Notes under the pieces: model-generated
Told to the model about the DNA's origin: nothing
The model's database searches: none
The model's input: only the letters and a program-made list of their open reading frames with translations
Shown: positions 9,906 to 20,546 of the stretch, in pieces
How positions within the stretch are numbered: position 1 is the first letter of the stretch
How the letters are laid out: each line of letters begins with the position of its first letter
Source of the DNA: Sporomusaceae bacterium UBA7701
Lineage (GTDB): Bacteria; Bacillota; Negativicutes; Sporomusales; UBA7701
Reading direction: 5' to 3'
Assembly: GCA_002482545.1 (NCBI GenBank)
Contig: DLGF01000025.1
Coordinates: 124,001 to 188,000, forward strand
Length of the DNA stretch: 64,000 bases
Made by a program: the position numbers and the translations under genes

Positions 9906-10121
9906 GTGGAAACAGTAGCAATCACTGCGGAACCCATTCAACTGGATCAGTTTTTGAAGTTGGCCGGCATCGTCGATACCGGCGGTCAGGTGAAGAAGCT
10001 GATTGAGGATGGCCTTATCCGGATTAACGATCAGCCCGCCACTGAGCGCCGAAAAAAGCTTCATCACGGGGATACGGTGGAAATAAAGGGGACCGGTATC
10101 TGGAAAGTCACCGGACCATAA
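9906..10121 (+). CDS. rlbA: S4-domain RNA-binding protein RlbA (YaaA)
   Basis: A 71-residue S4-like protein, the dnaN-recF neighbour known in Bacillus as YaaA/RlbA and associated with ribosome assembly. The S4 core IQLDQFLKLAGIV, then GGQVKKLIEDGLIRIND, then GDTVEIKG, is complete. The start is GTG at 9906 behind GAGGAG. The gap to recF is 9 bases, so dnaN-rlbA-recF are probably one transcript. Confidence 0.92.
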   Translation: METVAITAEPIQLDQFLKLAGIVDTGGQVKKLIEDGLIRINDQPATERRKKLHHGDTVEIKGTGIWKVTGP

Positions 10122-10130
10122 GGTGACGGC

Positions 10131-11228
10131 ATGAGGATAGACAAGCTATATCTTCATAACTTCCGAAACTATAGTCACTTACATATCGATTTTTCGGATA
10201 ACATCAATATTTTTGTCGGAGACAACGCCCAGGGAAAGACCAATATTCTCGAAGCGATCTACCTCGGGTCAATGGGGCGTTCCCACCGGACATCCGAGGA
10301 CGGCGACCTGATCAAGTGGGATGAAGAGAATTCCTTGGTCGAGCTGTTGTTTACCAGGCAGGGGGTCGCTAATAAACTTGGCTTTCGGTTGACAAAGGAC
10401 CGCCCCAAAGAAGTGGTGTTCAATAACTTTCCCATCAAGCCCCGCGAGGTCATGGGATCACTCAATACCGTCCTATTTTCCCCGGAGGACCTTTGGCTTG
10501 TCAAAGGTGTTCCGGCTTTGCGGCGACGCTTTATTGACGTGGAAATTTCCCAGGCGATACCGGCGTATTATAAGCAATTATTGCAGTACCAAAGAGTCGT
10601 CAGCCAGCGAAATAACCTGCTGAAAAAAATAAGGGAGAGAAAAGCGGCGGCCGACCTCTTGGATTCCTGGGACGATCAGCTGGCCAAGCTTGCCGCCTAT
10701 CTGGTGGCCAAACGGCTGGAAGCCATAAAAAAGCTGGGCATGCTGGCCAATCTCATGCACCGCCGGTTGACGGCGAGCAGGGAAAACTTTTCTCTTGCCT
10801 ACCATCTGGCCGGTAATGAGGAGGGGGTAGTGCCTGAGCTTTTGCAATGGTATAATAAACAATTGGCACTGGCCAGAGGCGAGGATATCCTTCGCGGAAG
10901 CACTTCCGTCGGGCCCCACAGGGATGACATTATTTTAAAAGTTAACGGCAAGGAATTGCGGAACTTCGGGTCGCAGGGGCAGCAGCGGACCGGAGTGCTT
11001 GCTCTAAAACTGGCCGAGCTGGAATATTTAAAGTCGGAAACCGGGGAATATCCCGTTTTATTGCTGGATGACGTGATGAGCGAGCTGGATGGCCAGAGGC
11101 GGGAACAGCTTTTATCCTTTATCCGCGAGCGGATTCAGACTTTTATCACCGCGACTGACGCTACCCTGTTTCCCGCCGTCCGAATCGGGAGGTATTACCG
11201 GATCAGCGCCGGAGCGATTGTGGAGTGA
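10131..11228 (+). CDS. recF: DNA replication and repair protein RecF
   Basis: SMC-like ATPase that helps load RecA at gaps through RecOR. The 365 residues carry Walker A GDNAQGKT at 30-37, an ABC-type signature in SQGQQRTGVLALKLAE and Walker B LLLDDVMSELD. The N-terminal LHNFRNYSHLHIDF is typical. It ends 4 bases before the DUF721 start, continuing the dnaA-gyrB block. Confidence 0.97.
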   Translation: MRIDKLYLHNFRNYSHLHIDFSDNINIFVGDNAQGKTNILEAIYLGSMGRSHRTSEDGDLIKWDEENSLVELLFTRQGVANKLGFRLTKDRPKEVVFNNFPIKPREVMGSLNTVLFSPEDLWLVKGVPALRRRFIDVEISQAIPAYYKQLLQYQRVVSQRNNLLKKIRERKAAADLLDSWDDQLAKLAAYLVAKRLEAIKKLGMLANLMHRRLTASRENFSLAYHLAGNEEGVVPELLQWYNKQLALARGEDILRGSTSVGPHRDDIILKVNGKELRNFGSQGQQRTGVLALKLAELEYLKSETGEYPVLLLDDVMSELDGQRREQLLSFIRERIQTFITATDATLFPAVRIGRYYRISAGAIVE

Positions 11229-11232
11229 CGAG

Positions 11233-12084
11233 ATGAACAGCCTGCGGAATGTTCTGCCGAAAACCTTAAAACAACTGGGACTGATTAATCAATTCAAAGC
11301 GGAATCAGTTACCCTCAACTGGCGTCAAATGGTCGGAGAAGAAATCGCTGCGCATACCAGGCCGGGCCGGGTCAGGCGCGGCATTTTGAACGTCTCTGCC
11401 AACAATGCGGTATGGGCTCACCATCTTTCTACCCTAAAAGAGGAAATCATGGACAAGATTAACGCTTTTATGGGGGAAAAAGTGGTAACTGAGATTAAGT
11501 TTCAAGCAGGATATTTCCAAAAAGACCAGAATGAAAACAATATCGAAAATCCCGAACCCCCTGTTCCCAGGTGGAGGGATGCCCGACTGGAGGAAAGGGA
11601 GCTTCAGGACATTGATCAAATGACTGCCGATCTCGCTGACAACCAGCTTAAAAAGAAAGTAAAGACAATCCTCGTCAAAGAATATTCGTTGCGTAAAGCC
11701 AAAAGGCAGCATAACTGGCAGGCATGTCCGAAATGCGGGGTCCTGGTGACACCGCAGGAATCTTTATGTTCGGTTTGCAGCATCGAGGAGCATCAGGGAC
11801 AGGTTGATGCCGTGAGAAAATACTTGATCCACGCGCCTTGGCTCAGTTATGAGGAATGTAACCGTTACATCGCTTGCCTCAGAACCGATTTCAACACGGT
11901 CAAGAATGAACTCCTGGATAAATATTGGCGCGAAGTGGAAAAAGACGATGCTGACCGTATGAAAATTATGACATTGGCCATGCTGATACATGGACTGCAA
12001 CCTCACGCTTTGACGGAAGAACTGATTGTTAAAACGCTGGACAAGGTCAGGAGGAAGAAACATGTTTTTACATCTCGGCGCTGA
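11233..12084 (+). CDS. DUF721/DciA-like protein with C-terminal zinc ribbon
   Basis: Residues 1-100 match the DUF721 fold (TLNWRQMVGEEIAAHTRPG, then ILNVSANNAVWAHHLS), the family of DciA, an ancestral loader of the replicative helicase DnaB. Here the 283-residue protein is much longer than DciA: a charged linker (about 100-160) leads to a CxxC-N10-CxxC zinc ribbon (C165, C168, C179, C182) and a helical tail. ATG 11233 is chosen over a longer frame beginning inside recF. The location between recF and remB is conserved in related Firmicutes. The function of the extra domain is unknown; helicase loading is inference. Confidence 0.8.
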   Translation: MNSLRNVLPKTLKQLGLINQFKAESVTLNWRQMVGEEIAAHTRPGRVRRGILNVSANNAVWAHHLSTLKEEIMDKINAFMGEKVVTEIKFQAGYFQKDQNENNIENPEPPVPRWRDARLEERELQDIDQMTADLADNQLKKKVKTILVKEYSLRKAKRQHNWQACPKCGVLVTPQESLCSVCSIEEHQGQVDAVRKYLIHAPWLSYEECNRYIACLRTDFNTVKNELLDKYWREVEKDDADRMKIMTLAMLIHGLQPHALTEELIVKTLDKVRRKKHVFTSRR

Positions 12085-12352
12085 TAGGGTAATACCTTTG
12101 CGGGACGTTATCGTAATAACCGATATCAAGGTTGCCAAGTCGGGAATTAATGATGAATTTCTGAAAGTCATGCGGGAAGAGAGCATGATTGACGACGTCT
12201 CGGAAGATAATGCCAAAAGCTTTGTAGTTACCGAAAAAAAGGTTTATTTATCGGCTATATCGGCTGCAACGCTAAAAAAACGGGCCAACTTCCTATTCGA
12301 CAATGAAGAGGAAAAGGACGACCGGATTTATTTCGTAGCTAACACCGACTAG
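12062..12352 (+). CDS. remB: RemB-like regulator (DUF370, YaaB family)
   Basis: A 96-residue protein of the RemA/RemB (DUF370) family, small DNA-binding regulators first tied to biofilm matrix genes in Bacillus. It begins MFLHLGADRVIPLRDVIVI, as YaaB/RemB does. The ATG at 12062 follows AGGAGGAAGAA and lies inside the end of the DUF721 gene (23-base overlap), so the two are coupled. It sits 10 bases before gyrB, the same place as yaaB in Bacillus. Confidence 0.9.
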   Translation: MFLHLGADRVIPLRDVIVITDIKVAKSGINDEFLKVMREESMIDDVSEDNAKSFVVTEKKVYLSAISAATLKKRANFLFDNEEEKDDRIYFVANTD

Positions 12353-12362
12353 GAGGTATTGA

Positions 12363-14282
<1,920 letters not shown>

Positions 14283-14350
14283 TGCAGGTAAGATGTTGTG
14301 GAGCCTGCGCATGGATAAGTAGGAGAATGCAGGAAGAATACGATTTTGAA

Positions 14351-14388
14351 AAAAACTGTCTCAATTAGCTATTGAGACAGTTTTTTTC
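14351..14388 (+). terminator. Intrinsic terminator after gyrB
   Basis: A perfect 15-bp stem (AAAAACTGTCTCAAT / ATTGAGACAGTTTTT) with a 5-nt loop, followed by further T residues, lies about 70 bases after the gyrB stop. The A-run on the left also makes it functional on the opposite strand, so it may end transcription from both sides. Confidence 0.9.
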
Positions 14389-14401
14389 GCCGGGAAATAC
14401 G

Positions 14402-14429
14402 ACAGGCAGGTTCCGAGGAACCTGCCTGT
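14402..14429. other. Second hairpin after gyrB
   Basis: A 13-bp G/C-rich inverted repeat (ACAGGCAGGTTCC / GGAACCTGCCTGT, 2 bases between) lies 14 bases past the gyrB terminator. It has no T-run on either side. It could be a backup transcription block or a boundary remnant of the inserted island; no specific function can be assigned. Confidence 0.4.
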
Positions 14430-14564
14430 TGGTGTAATATCAGACTGTCATAAAAAAGATACTTCCGTTCCCCACCTATGAATCAAAATTTTAGAGTTGG
14501 CGCATATGGCTAGGACCGCCGATAGCGATGTTTCCGGTCCATTGCAAAACCCAAGATAATATGC

Positions 14565-16427
14565 CTATTTAAAACCATAATGCTTCAATTTCCTCCAGAG
14601 AGTGGAACGGCTAATGCCGAGAATTTTGGAGGCTTCGGCATACTTTCCTTTGGTCAATGCAAGCGCTTTGCAGATCTCTTCCAGTTCATCAGGCACAATT
14701 TGGGTGGAAGCACTGTCAAGTTGATCACCGATCATTTGGCTGATTGCGGTTCCATCAATGCTTTCGTGTTTATGAACAGCTATGATTCGTTCTATAACAT
14801 TTCGCAATTCGCGAACGTTACCCGGCCAAGAATATAGCGAAAGAGTTTGAAGGGCAGAGGACGTAAGCTTAAGTTGTCGCTTCATGATGCCTGAATTCTC
14901 TTTTAAGAAAAACTCAGCCAGTATTTTAATATCCTCTTTGCGATCTCTAAGAGCGGGAATTCTAAGTTGAAGGACATTTAGGCGATAGTACAAATCGGAT
15001 CGAAATTTATTTTCATTTACAAGGGTCCACAAATTTTTATTGGAAGCAGCCACGACTCGGACATCCACAGGAATGACGCTGTCACTGCCTAAACGCATGA
15101 CTTTTTTCTCTTGTAAGACTCGAAGAAGTTTTCCTTGCGTGGTGTATTCCATTTCACCTATTTCATCAAGAAAAATCGTTCCGCCGTGGGCTACTTCAAG
15201 TAGTCCCGGTTTTCCTTTTTGATTGGCCCCGGTAAAGGCTCCGCTGACATATCCAAAAATCTCGCTCTCTAGGATATGTGTGGGCAAGGCGGCGCAATTG
15301 ATGGCTACAAATGGACCCTGCCGCCGCCCACTATAGTTATGGATGCTTTGAGCGAATACCTCTTTACCCGTACCGGTCTCACCATGAATTAAAATGGATG
15401 CATTAGTCAAGGCAAATTCTTTTGCAACCGCTATTGTTTTTGATAGAATGGTGCTTGTCCCAAGGATATCCTCAAAATGAAACCCAGCAACATGCCCGGA
15501 GGCGTATATGCGGCGCCTTACCCGAGCTTCCATCTGTTGAATCTGGTTGACATCCTGAAATGTAACTACAGCACCAACCGTAATATTATTAACTACGATG
15601 GCAACTTTATTGCAGAGAATGTCAACTTCGTTAATTTTTAATATTTGCCCGATATCATCTTTTCCTGTTTGCATAACCTGCTTCAAATCGATTTCTGGCC
15701 AGATATGGGAAATTTTCTTGCCAATTGCCTTTATGCCATCGATACCTGTAATACGTTCTGCTATAGGGTTAAAAAAAGTGATGCGATAATCGCTATCTAC
15801 GGAAATAATTCCTTCATAGGCATAATCAAGGACCGCCCGAAACAGGCTGGTCTTTGTTTTTTCCAAATTGCGCGCCTGCGCAATTCGCTTCGCTTCCTGG
15901 GCTGCTTGCAGAATACTTTCTGCTCCACTATCAATCAATTCGAAAGCACAATGATGTTTCTGAGCTATTTTCCCGGTAATGGAGCCGCCGATAATAACAT
16001 TTGCTCCGTCCTGAAGGGCTTGTAACACTTGGAATTCTGTTTCTTCCTCCAAATGGATGGGATAAAGGCGGATATCCACTCCTAAAATTGGACCCAGAAA
16101 GTCCATTCCGTGAAGTATGGAAGGAAAGGAAACAGCTCCGATGCAACATCCGTGCAACTTAGCATTTTCAATAGCGCGAATGATATCAAACCCGGTAATT
16201 GGAATTTCAACAATAACTACTTCTATTCCGGCATTTCTAATAGCAGTAGCAGTTCCTCCACGGGTAATGATGATCTCGGTACCTTTCGCAACAAGGGATG
16301 AGGCAATTCTGACACCTTCGCTAAGCAAGCCTATTTCAATATCGATATCGCTATGCCGATTTTTAAATAATTCGCAAGCTCTTTCATACATGCTGGCATC
16401 CGGGGCCAAAAATGCTATATGCGACAT
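14565..16427 (-). CDS. PrpR-type sigma-54-dependent transcriptional activator
   Basis: A 620-residue enhancer-binding protein. Residues 1-190 resemble the PrpR_N sensor (GTEIIITRGGTATAIR is characteristic), a PAS domain follows (about 205-310, ITFFNPIAERITGI), then the AAA+ domain with Walker A GETGTGKE and the sigma-54 contact loop SGAFTGA, and a Fis-type helix-turn-helix at the end (GISRSTLWRKLKHYG). ATG 16427 has a GGAGG site, whereas a start at 16457 does not. Divergent from the hydratase/transporter genes and facing their -24/-12 promoter, it very probably activates them in response to a pathway acid. Confidence 0.92.
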   Translation of the reverse strand: MSHIAFLAPDASMYERACELFKNRHSDIDIEIGLLSEGVRIASSLVAKGTEIIITRGGTATAIRNAGIEVVIVEIPITGFDIIRAIENAKLHGCCIGAVSFPSILHGMDFLGPILGVDIRLYPIHLEEETEFQVLQALQDGANVIIGGSITGKIAQKHHCAFELIDSGAESILQAAQEAKRIAQARNLEKTKTSLFRAVLDYAYEGIISVDSDYRITFFNPIAERITGIDGIKAIGKKISHIWPEIDLKQVMQTGKDDIGQILKINEVDILCNKVAIVVNNITVGAVVTFQDVNQIQQMEARVRRRIYASGHVAGFHFEDILGTSTILSKTIAVAKEFALTNASILIHGETGTGKEVFAQSIHNYSGRRQGPFVAINCAALPTHILESEIFGYVSGAFTGANQKGKPGLLEVAHGGTIFLDEIGEMEYTTQGKLLRVLQEKKVMRLGSDSVIPVDVRVVAASNKNLWTLVNENKFRSDLYYRLNVLQLRIPALRDRKEDIKILAEFFLKENSGIMKRQLKLTSSALQTLSLYSWPGNVRELRNVIERIIAVHKHESIDGTAISQMIGDQLDSASTQIVPDELEEICKALALTKGKYAEASKILGISRSTLWRKLKHYGFK

Positions 16428-16445
16428 AAATTGCCTCCGTGAAAC

Positions 16446-16460
16446 AAAATGAAACATTTT
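16446..16460. promoter_or_regulatory. Candidate upstream activating sequence for the PrpR-type regulator
   Basis: AAAATG-AAA-CATTTT is a short inverted repeat about 90-105 bases upstream of the -24 element at 16551, the distance expected for an enhancer bound by a sigma-54 activator. A repeat of TGAAACA overlaps it. Assignment rests on position and symmetry only. Confidence 0.4.
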
Positions 16461-16550
16461 TTAGTTATTATAAAACGTTTAGCAATAAAATACAACACTG
16501 AATGTTCTTTTTCTTAATATTTTATCAACTAGTAGGCGGTTTGGCGGGAA

Positions 16551-16566
16551 TGGCATATTTCTTGCA
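16551..16566 (+). promoter_or_regulatory. Sigma-54 (-24/-12) promoter of the hydratase/transporter operon
   Basis: TGGCATATTTCTTGCA has GG and GC exactly 12 bases apart, as in the consensus TGGCAC-N5-TTGCW. It lies about 134 bases before the first structural gene and downstream of a divergent sigma-54 activator. A perfect 18-base palindrome, TTGCAATTATAATTGCAA (16562-16579), overlaps the -12 element and could be a second regulator's operator. Confidence 0.85.
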
Positions 16567-16699
16567 ATTATAATTGCAACAGCACTGCATTATGGTGCCA
16601 ATATATGTTTCAGTTAGGCATGGATAGACCAATTCATTATGCAATCAAAGTTGTTTTTATGTGTAAGTTTTGCAAACCATATTTCCTAGGAGGAGTGTC

Positions 16700-17953
16700 A
16701 TGCACGCACTTGAAAAAATTTTAGCAAACGCAGCAGGAAAGGAGGCTGTTGCCTCAGGCGAGACCGTGAATTGCAAGGTCAATCTGGCTGGAATAAATGA
16801 CCTATATCTTCAAACACTGCGATCTTTTTCTGAAATAGGCGCCAGGAAAGTTTGTGACCCCGACAAGGTGATCGTATTCTTAGATCATTTTGCTCCGCCG
16901 TCCACTATAAAACAGGCTGACAATCAAAAACAGTTCCGAGAATTCTGCCGGGAGCAGGGGATCGACTTATTGATGGATATCGACCAGGGGGTTTGTCATC
17001 AAATATTGGCGGATAAGGGTTTGTCTTACCCTGGCGAAATACTGGTTGTGACTGATTCGCATACGACGACCCATGGGGCGTTCGGAGCCTTCGGAACAGG
17101 CGTGGGTGCAACTGATCTTGCGATAATCCTGGCCACTGGCCGACTATGGTTCCGCGTGCCGGAAATTATTCGGATTAACCTCGAAGGGCAGCTTTCTAAA
17201 GGTGTTTTTGCCAAAGACGTCATTTTGCATGTGATTGGTAAACTTGGTGCCGATTATGGCGTATACAAAGCAATAGAATTTACCGGTCCTGTCCTCAAGC
17301 AGCTTAGCATATCGGAACGGATGGCTCTCTGTAACATGACGACGGAGATGGGGGCGAAAACCAGCTATATTCAGCCGGATGAAATCACGCTGGAGTTTTT
17401 GAACAGTAAAGTAACGCGGGATTATAAAATTTACACGACAGACCAGGGTTATAAGTATACTGCGGAGCACACATTCGATGTGTCTGACTTAAAACCGCAA
17501 GTGGCAGCGCCGCATAGTGTGGACAATGTTTCAAATATCAGTGATTACAGCGGAACGCCGATTAATCAAGCTTTTTTGGGGACCTGTACAGGCGGCCGGG
17601 TGGAAGATTTAGCAGTAGCGGCAAAAATCCTCGCAGGCAAGAAAATCAATCCGCGCACTCGATTGTTGGTTGTTCCGGCTTCTAAGAGTGTTTTTCTGGA
17701 AGCAATGGAAAAGGGATTCGTTCAGACGCTGGTTGAAGCAGGGGCTACTTTTGTTACGCCAGGATGTGCCGCTTGCCTGGGGACTCATCAGGGTATGCTG
17801 GCGTCAGGCGAAACTTGCATTACCGCTTCCAGTAGAAACTTTCCAGGACGCATGGGGCACCATAAGGCGGAGATATTCATAGGGTCTCCCGCTGCAGTCG
17901 CCGCTGCAGCTCTTGAAGGTGAAATTGTTGATCCATCCAAATATCTCGACTAA
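16700..17953 (+). CDS. Aconitase/3-isopropylmalate dehydratase-type hydratase, large subunit
   Basis: A 417-residue Fe-S hydro-lyase large subunit of the LeuC/homoaconitase/dimethylmalate dehydratase group. Visible signatures are VVTDSHTTTHGAFGAFGTGVGATD (early active-site region) and the three cluster cysteines, one in FLGTCTGGR and two in TPGCAACLGTHQG. The start at 16700 follows AGGAGG. Because there is no leuA or leuB nearby and the neighbours are an aldolase-like protein and a carboxylate transporter, leucine synthesis is unlikely; the substrate may be an alkylmalate or related acid. The exact reaction is not determined. Confidence 0.88.
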   Translation: MHALEKILANAAGKEAVASGETVNCKVNLAGINDLYLQTLRSFSEIGARKVCDPDKVIVFLDHFAPPSTIKQADNQKQFREFCREQGIDLLMDIDQGVCHQILADKGLSYPGEILVVTDSHTTTHGAFGAFGTGVGATDLAIILATGRLWFRVPEIIRINLEGQLSKGVFAKDVILHVIGKLGADYGVYKAIEFTGPVLKQLSISERMALCNMTTEMGAKTSYIQPDEITLEFLNSKVTRDYKIYTTDQGYKYTAEHTFDVSDLKPQVAAPHSVDNVSNISDYSGTPINQAFLGTCTGGRVEDLAVAAKILAGKKINPRTRLLVVPASKSVFLEAMEKGFVQTLVEAGATFVTPGCAACLGTHQGMLASGETCITASSRNFPGRMGHHKAEIFIGSPAAVAAAALEGEIVDPSKYLD

Positions 17954-17966
17954 GGAGTGCGTGACG

Positions 17967-18473
17967 GTGGAAAAGGTGATCAGAGGAAAAGCTTTTGTTT
18001 TCGGTGCCAATGTTGATACCGACCAGATATATCCGGGGCGTTTCCTGGAATTAACCGCCCAGGAGGATTTGGCAAAACATGCCATGGAAGGCGTCGACCC
18101 GGATTTTGTCAAGGAGGTTTCTTCCGGAGATATCCTTGTTGCTTCTACGAATTTCGGTTGTGGCTCCAGTAGAGAACATGCCGTAATCACATTAAAGGCG
18201 GCAGGAGTGGGTGCTATTCTCGCGGAGTCGTTCGGTAGGATTTTCTATCGTAACGCAATCAACTTAGGAATTCCGGTAATTGTATGCCCTGGTATCAGCA
18301 CCAATGTGGAAAAAGGGAATATTTTATGTGTCGATCTATCAACCGGAAAAGTATTGAATGAAACTTCCGGGGTAACCCTCCAAGCCACCCCCATATCGGA
18401 TTATGTGGTTACTATCTTGAGTAACGGTGGAATTAAGCCGTTGCTACAAAACCAACTGAAATGTTCGGGATAG
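17967..18473 (+). CDS. Aconitase/3-isopropylmalate dehydratase-type hydratase, small subunit
   Basis: The 168-residue swivel subunit of the preceding hydratase (LeuD-like). The conserved GANVDTDQIYPGRFL and FGCGSSREHAVITLKAAG motifs bind the substrate carboxylates, and SFGRIFYRNAINLGIP is typical. Two GTG starts compete: 17961 is 3 bases after the GGAG site and 17967 is 9 bases after, so 17967 is preferred. It begins 13 bases after the large subunit's stop codon. Confidence 0.86.
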   Translation: MEKVIRGKAFVFGANVDTDQIYPGRFLELTAQEDLAKHAMEGVDPDFVKEVSSGDILVASTNFGCGSSREHAVITLKAAGVGAILAESFGRIFYRNAINLGIPVIVCPGISTNVEKGNILCVDLSTGKVLNETSGVTLQATPISDYVVTILSNGGIKPLLQNQLKCSG

Positions 18474-18693
18474 GCATAGCGGATTTGTTAAACTAACCAC
18501 CGGAATGACAAATAACAAATGTATTTGTGATTAGCGAGGCCGCAGTTAACGACTTTTCTGGATTGGAGGGATCGTTTAGGAAGCCATTCAATAAAGCAGT
18601 TTACTCCGAAACGGTAATTGGTGCGATGATCAAAGGTACTTGCTGATGATGGTCGGAGCAATTAAAAATTAAAACAAGAGAGGGAGAGTTTCT

Positions 18694-19389
18694 ATGAGTA
18701 TTGGTTTTAGAGTATTTTTGAAAAGGGAATTGCCACCGAAGGAAGTTGTTAAAGGGTTTGAGGGAATCCCGGCGGCTAATATTGCCGACTGCATGAGCAG
18801 ATCCAGTGCCATGAGCTCAAATATTCGCCTGATGAGTGCGCCGTCTGAAAAGAAAATGGTAGGAGTAGCACTTACGGTCAAGGCTCGTTCGGGTGATAAC
18901 CTTATGATTCATAAGGCCCTTAACATCGCGGAAGAAGGAGACGTGCTGGTCATTGCCAATGAGGGAGGACAATGCCATTCGTTGCTTGGCGAAATTATCG
19001 TGGCCTATGCCAAAACTCGAAAAATAGCTGGTATCGTGTTGGATGGCCCGATTCGTGATGTAGACACCATATATACCATGGGGATTCCTGTATACGCGAC
19101 TGGCGCAACTCCAGGAGGCCCTTATAAGGAAGGCCCCGGGGAGGTAAATGTTCCGGTCGCTTGCGGAAATATTCATGTTAACCCCGGCGATATTATTGTG
19201 GGCGATAGTGACGGAGTTATCGTCATACCGAAACAAGACGCCAAGCCCTTGTTGGAGATAGTGGTAGATTTCTCAATAAAAGACCAGGCTAAGCTTTTAG
19301 CCGCGCAGACAGGCAAGGCTGACCGGGCCTGGGTGGATAAGGACCTGGAACGAAAAGGCTGCGAAATTATTGACGGTGTATATAAATAA
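18694..19389 (+). CDS. RraA/HMG-aldolase family protein
   Basis: A 231-residue member of the RraA-like fold that includes 4-hydroxy-4-methyl-2-oxoglutarate (HMG) aldolase and oxaloacetate decarboxylase. The metal/pyruvate-binding motif GIVLDGPIRDVDTI carries the Arg-Asp pair that is catalytic in HMG aldolase, and GEIIVAYAKTRKIAG precedes it. Together with the hydratase it could cleave or decarboxylate a hydroxy-keto acid to pyruvate. RNase-E inhibition, the function of E. coli RraA, is unlikely in this setting. The 220 bases before it hold no recognised feature. Confidence 0.85.
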   Translation: MSIGFRVFLKRELPPKEVVKGFEGIPAANIADCMSRSSAMSSNIRLMSAPSEKKMVGVALTVKARSGDNLMIHKALNIAEEGDVLVIANEGGQCHSLLGEIIVAYAKTRKIAGIVLDGPIRDVDTIYTMGIPVYATGATPGGPYKEGPGEVNVPVACGNIHVNPGDIIVGDSDGVIVIPKQDAKPLLEIVVDFSIKDQAKLLAAQTGKADRAWVDKDLERKGCEIIDGVYK

Positions 19390-19430
19390 CAATTTTTCCG
19401 GCTAATAGCAAAATGTTGTGGGAGTAGATA

Positions 19431-20414
19431 ATGATGAGTAAAAAATGGAACGTATACGTAGCGCGAAAGTTGCCGGAGCCATTAGAGGAAATGCTTCGGG
19501 AGTATTGCGAGGTTGAAATAAATCCAAGAGATGTTCTTGAAGATAGAAAAGTCTATTTGCAGAAGATAAAAGGCAAAGATGGCTTAATTACGGATTCGAG
19601 AGTGGCTGTTACTGAAGAAGTGTATGAAGCGGCGGGGCCGCAGTTAAAAATTGTTTCGAACTACGCTGTAGGGTTCAATAATATTGACGTAGCGGGAGCC
19701 ACGAAGCGCGGAATAGTCGTAACCAATACCCCTGGCGTTGTGAATAACGCAACGGCAGACATCGCCTGGGCACTTATGTTTGCTGCTGCACGTCGGATTT
19801 CGGAGGCGGACCGGCTGATTCGTACGAAAGAACCTTGGGGATGGACACCTTCTTTTTTACAGGGAAGGGATATTGTGGGGAAGACCCTGGGGATCATTGG
19901 CGCGGGCCGCATTGGTACGACAATGGCTAAAAGGGCCAGAGGGTTCGACATGAACATTCTTTATAGTGATCGATCGCGTAATGAAACACTGGAGCAACAA
20001 ATGGGGGCTCGTCAGGTTGACGTTGAGACACTGCTTCGCGAAGCAGACTATGTTTCTCTTCACACCCCTCTTACAGCGGAAACTCGCCACATGATCAGCG
20101 CAAAGCAGTTCGAAATAATGAAACCTACCGCAATCCTGATTAATACCTCGCGTGGCGAAATAATAGATGAGAAAGCCCTGGTTGAGGCGCTGCGCACCGG
20201 ACAGATCTGGGGCGCGGGATTGGACGTCTTTGAAAAAGAACCCTGTGTTACTCCTGAACTTTTCGAGCTTGATAACATTGTTATGACGCCGCATATCGGA
20301 ACGGCCACCATTGGCACAAGAAGAGCGATGGCTGAAACGGCGTCGCAAAATGTCATCGATATCATGCTTGGAAAGCCATCAGCCAAGGTGGTTAATCCGG
20401 AAGTATTAAAATAA
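19431..20414 (+). CDS. D-2-hydroxyacid dehydrogenase (glyoxylate/hydroxypyruvate reductase type)
   Basis: NAD(P)-dependent dehydrogenase of 327 residues. The dinucleotide site TLGIIGAGRIGTTMAKRA is followed by the catalytic Arg in NTSRGEIIDEKALVEAL, Glu in the DVFEKEP region and His in TPHIGTAT. The sequence is closest in style to glyoxylate/hydroxypyruvate reductases. It lies between the aldolase-like protein and the transporter and may reduce an oxo-acid product or oxidise the imported hydroxy acid. Confidence 0.9.
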   Translation: MMSKKWNVYVARKLPEPLEEMLREYCEVEINPRDVLEDRKVYLQKIKGKDGLITDSRVAVTEEVYEAAGPQLKIVSNYAVGFNNIDVAGATKRGIVVTNTPGVVNNATADIAWALMFAAARRISEADRLIRTKEPWGWTPSFLQGRDIVGKTLGIIGAGRIGTTMAKRARGFDMNILYSDRSRNETLEQQMGARQVDVETLLREADYVSLHTPLTAETRHMISAKQFEIMKPTAILINTSRGEIIDEKALVEALRTGQIWGAGLDVFEKEPCVTPELFELDNIVMTPHIGTATIGTRRAMAETASQNVIDIMLGKPSAKVVNPEVLK

Positions 20415-20546
20415 AAAAGATTTGCAAATACGAAGCTGAAATAACCGGTGCGTTGTAGTATAACCAAACGAGGTACGCGCCGGGAGAATCTAGAGCAGCT
20501 TTTGAAAATTGACCAAAACGGCCAAAAGAAAAAGGAGGATATTCCT

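Noticed and set aside
14402..14429. Second hairpin after gyrB as an attachment site or transposon end
   Set aside because: No matching copy was noticed at the other end of the island and no integrase or transposase is present, so it is kept only as an unexplained hairpin.
18474..18693. A possible small gene between the hydratase and the RraA-like gene
   Set aside because: Only very short frames (under 15 codons) were found, with no ribosome site; it is treated as untranslated spacer.
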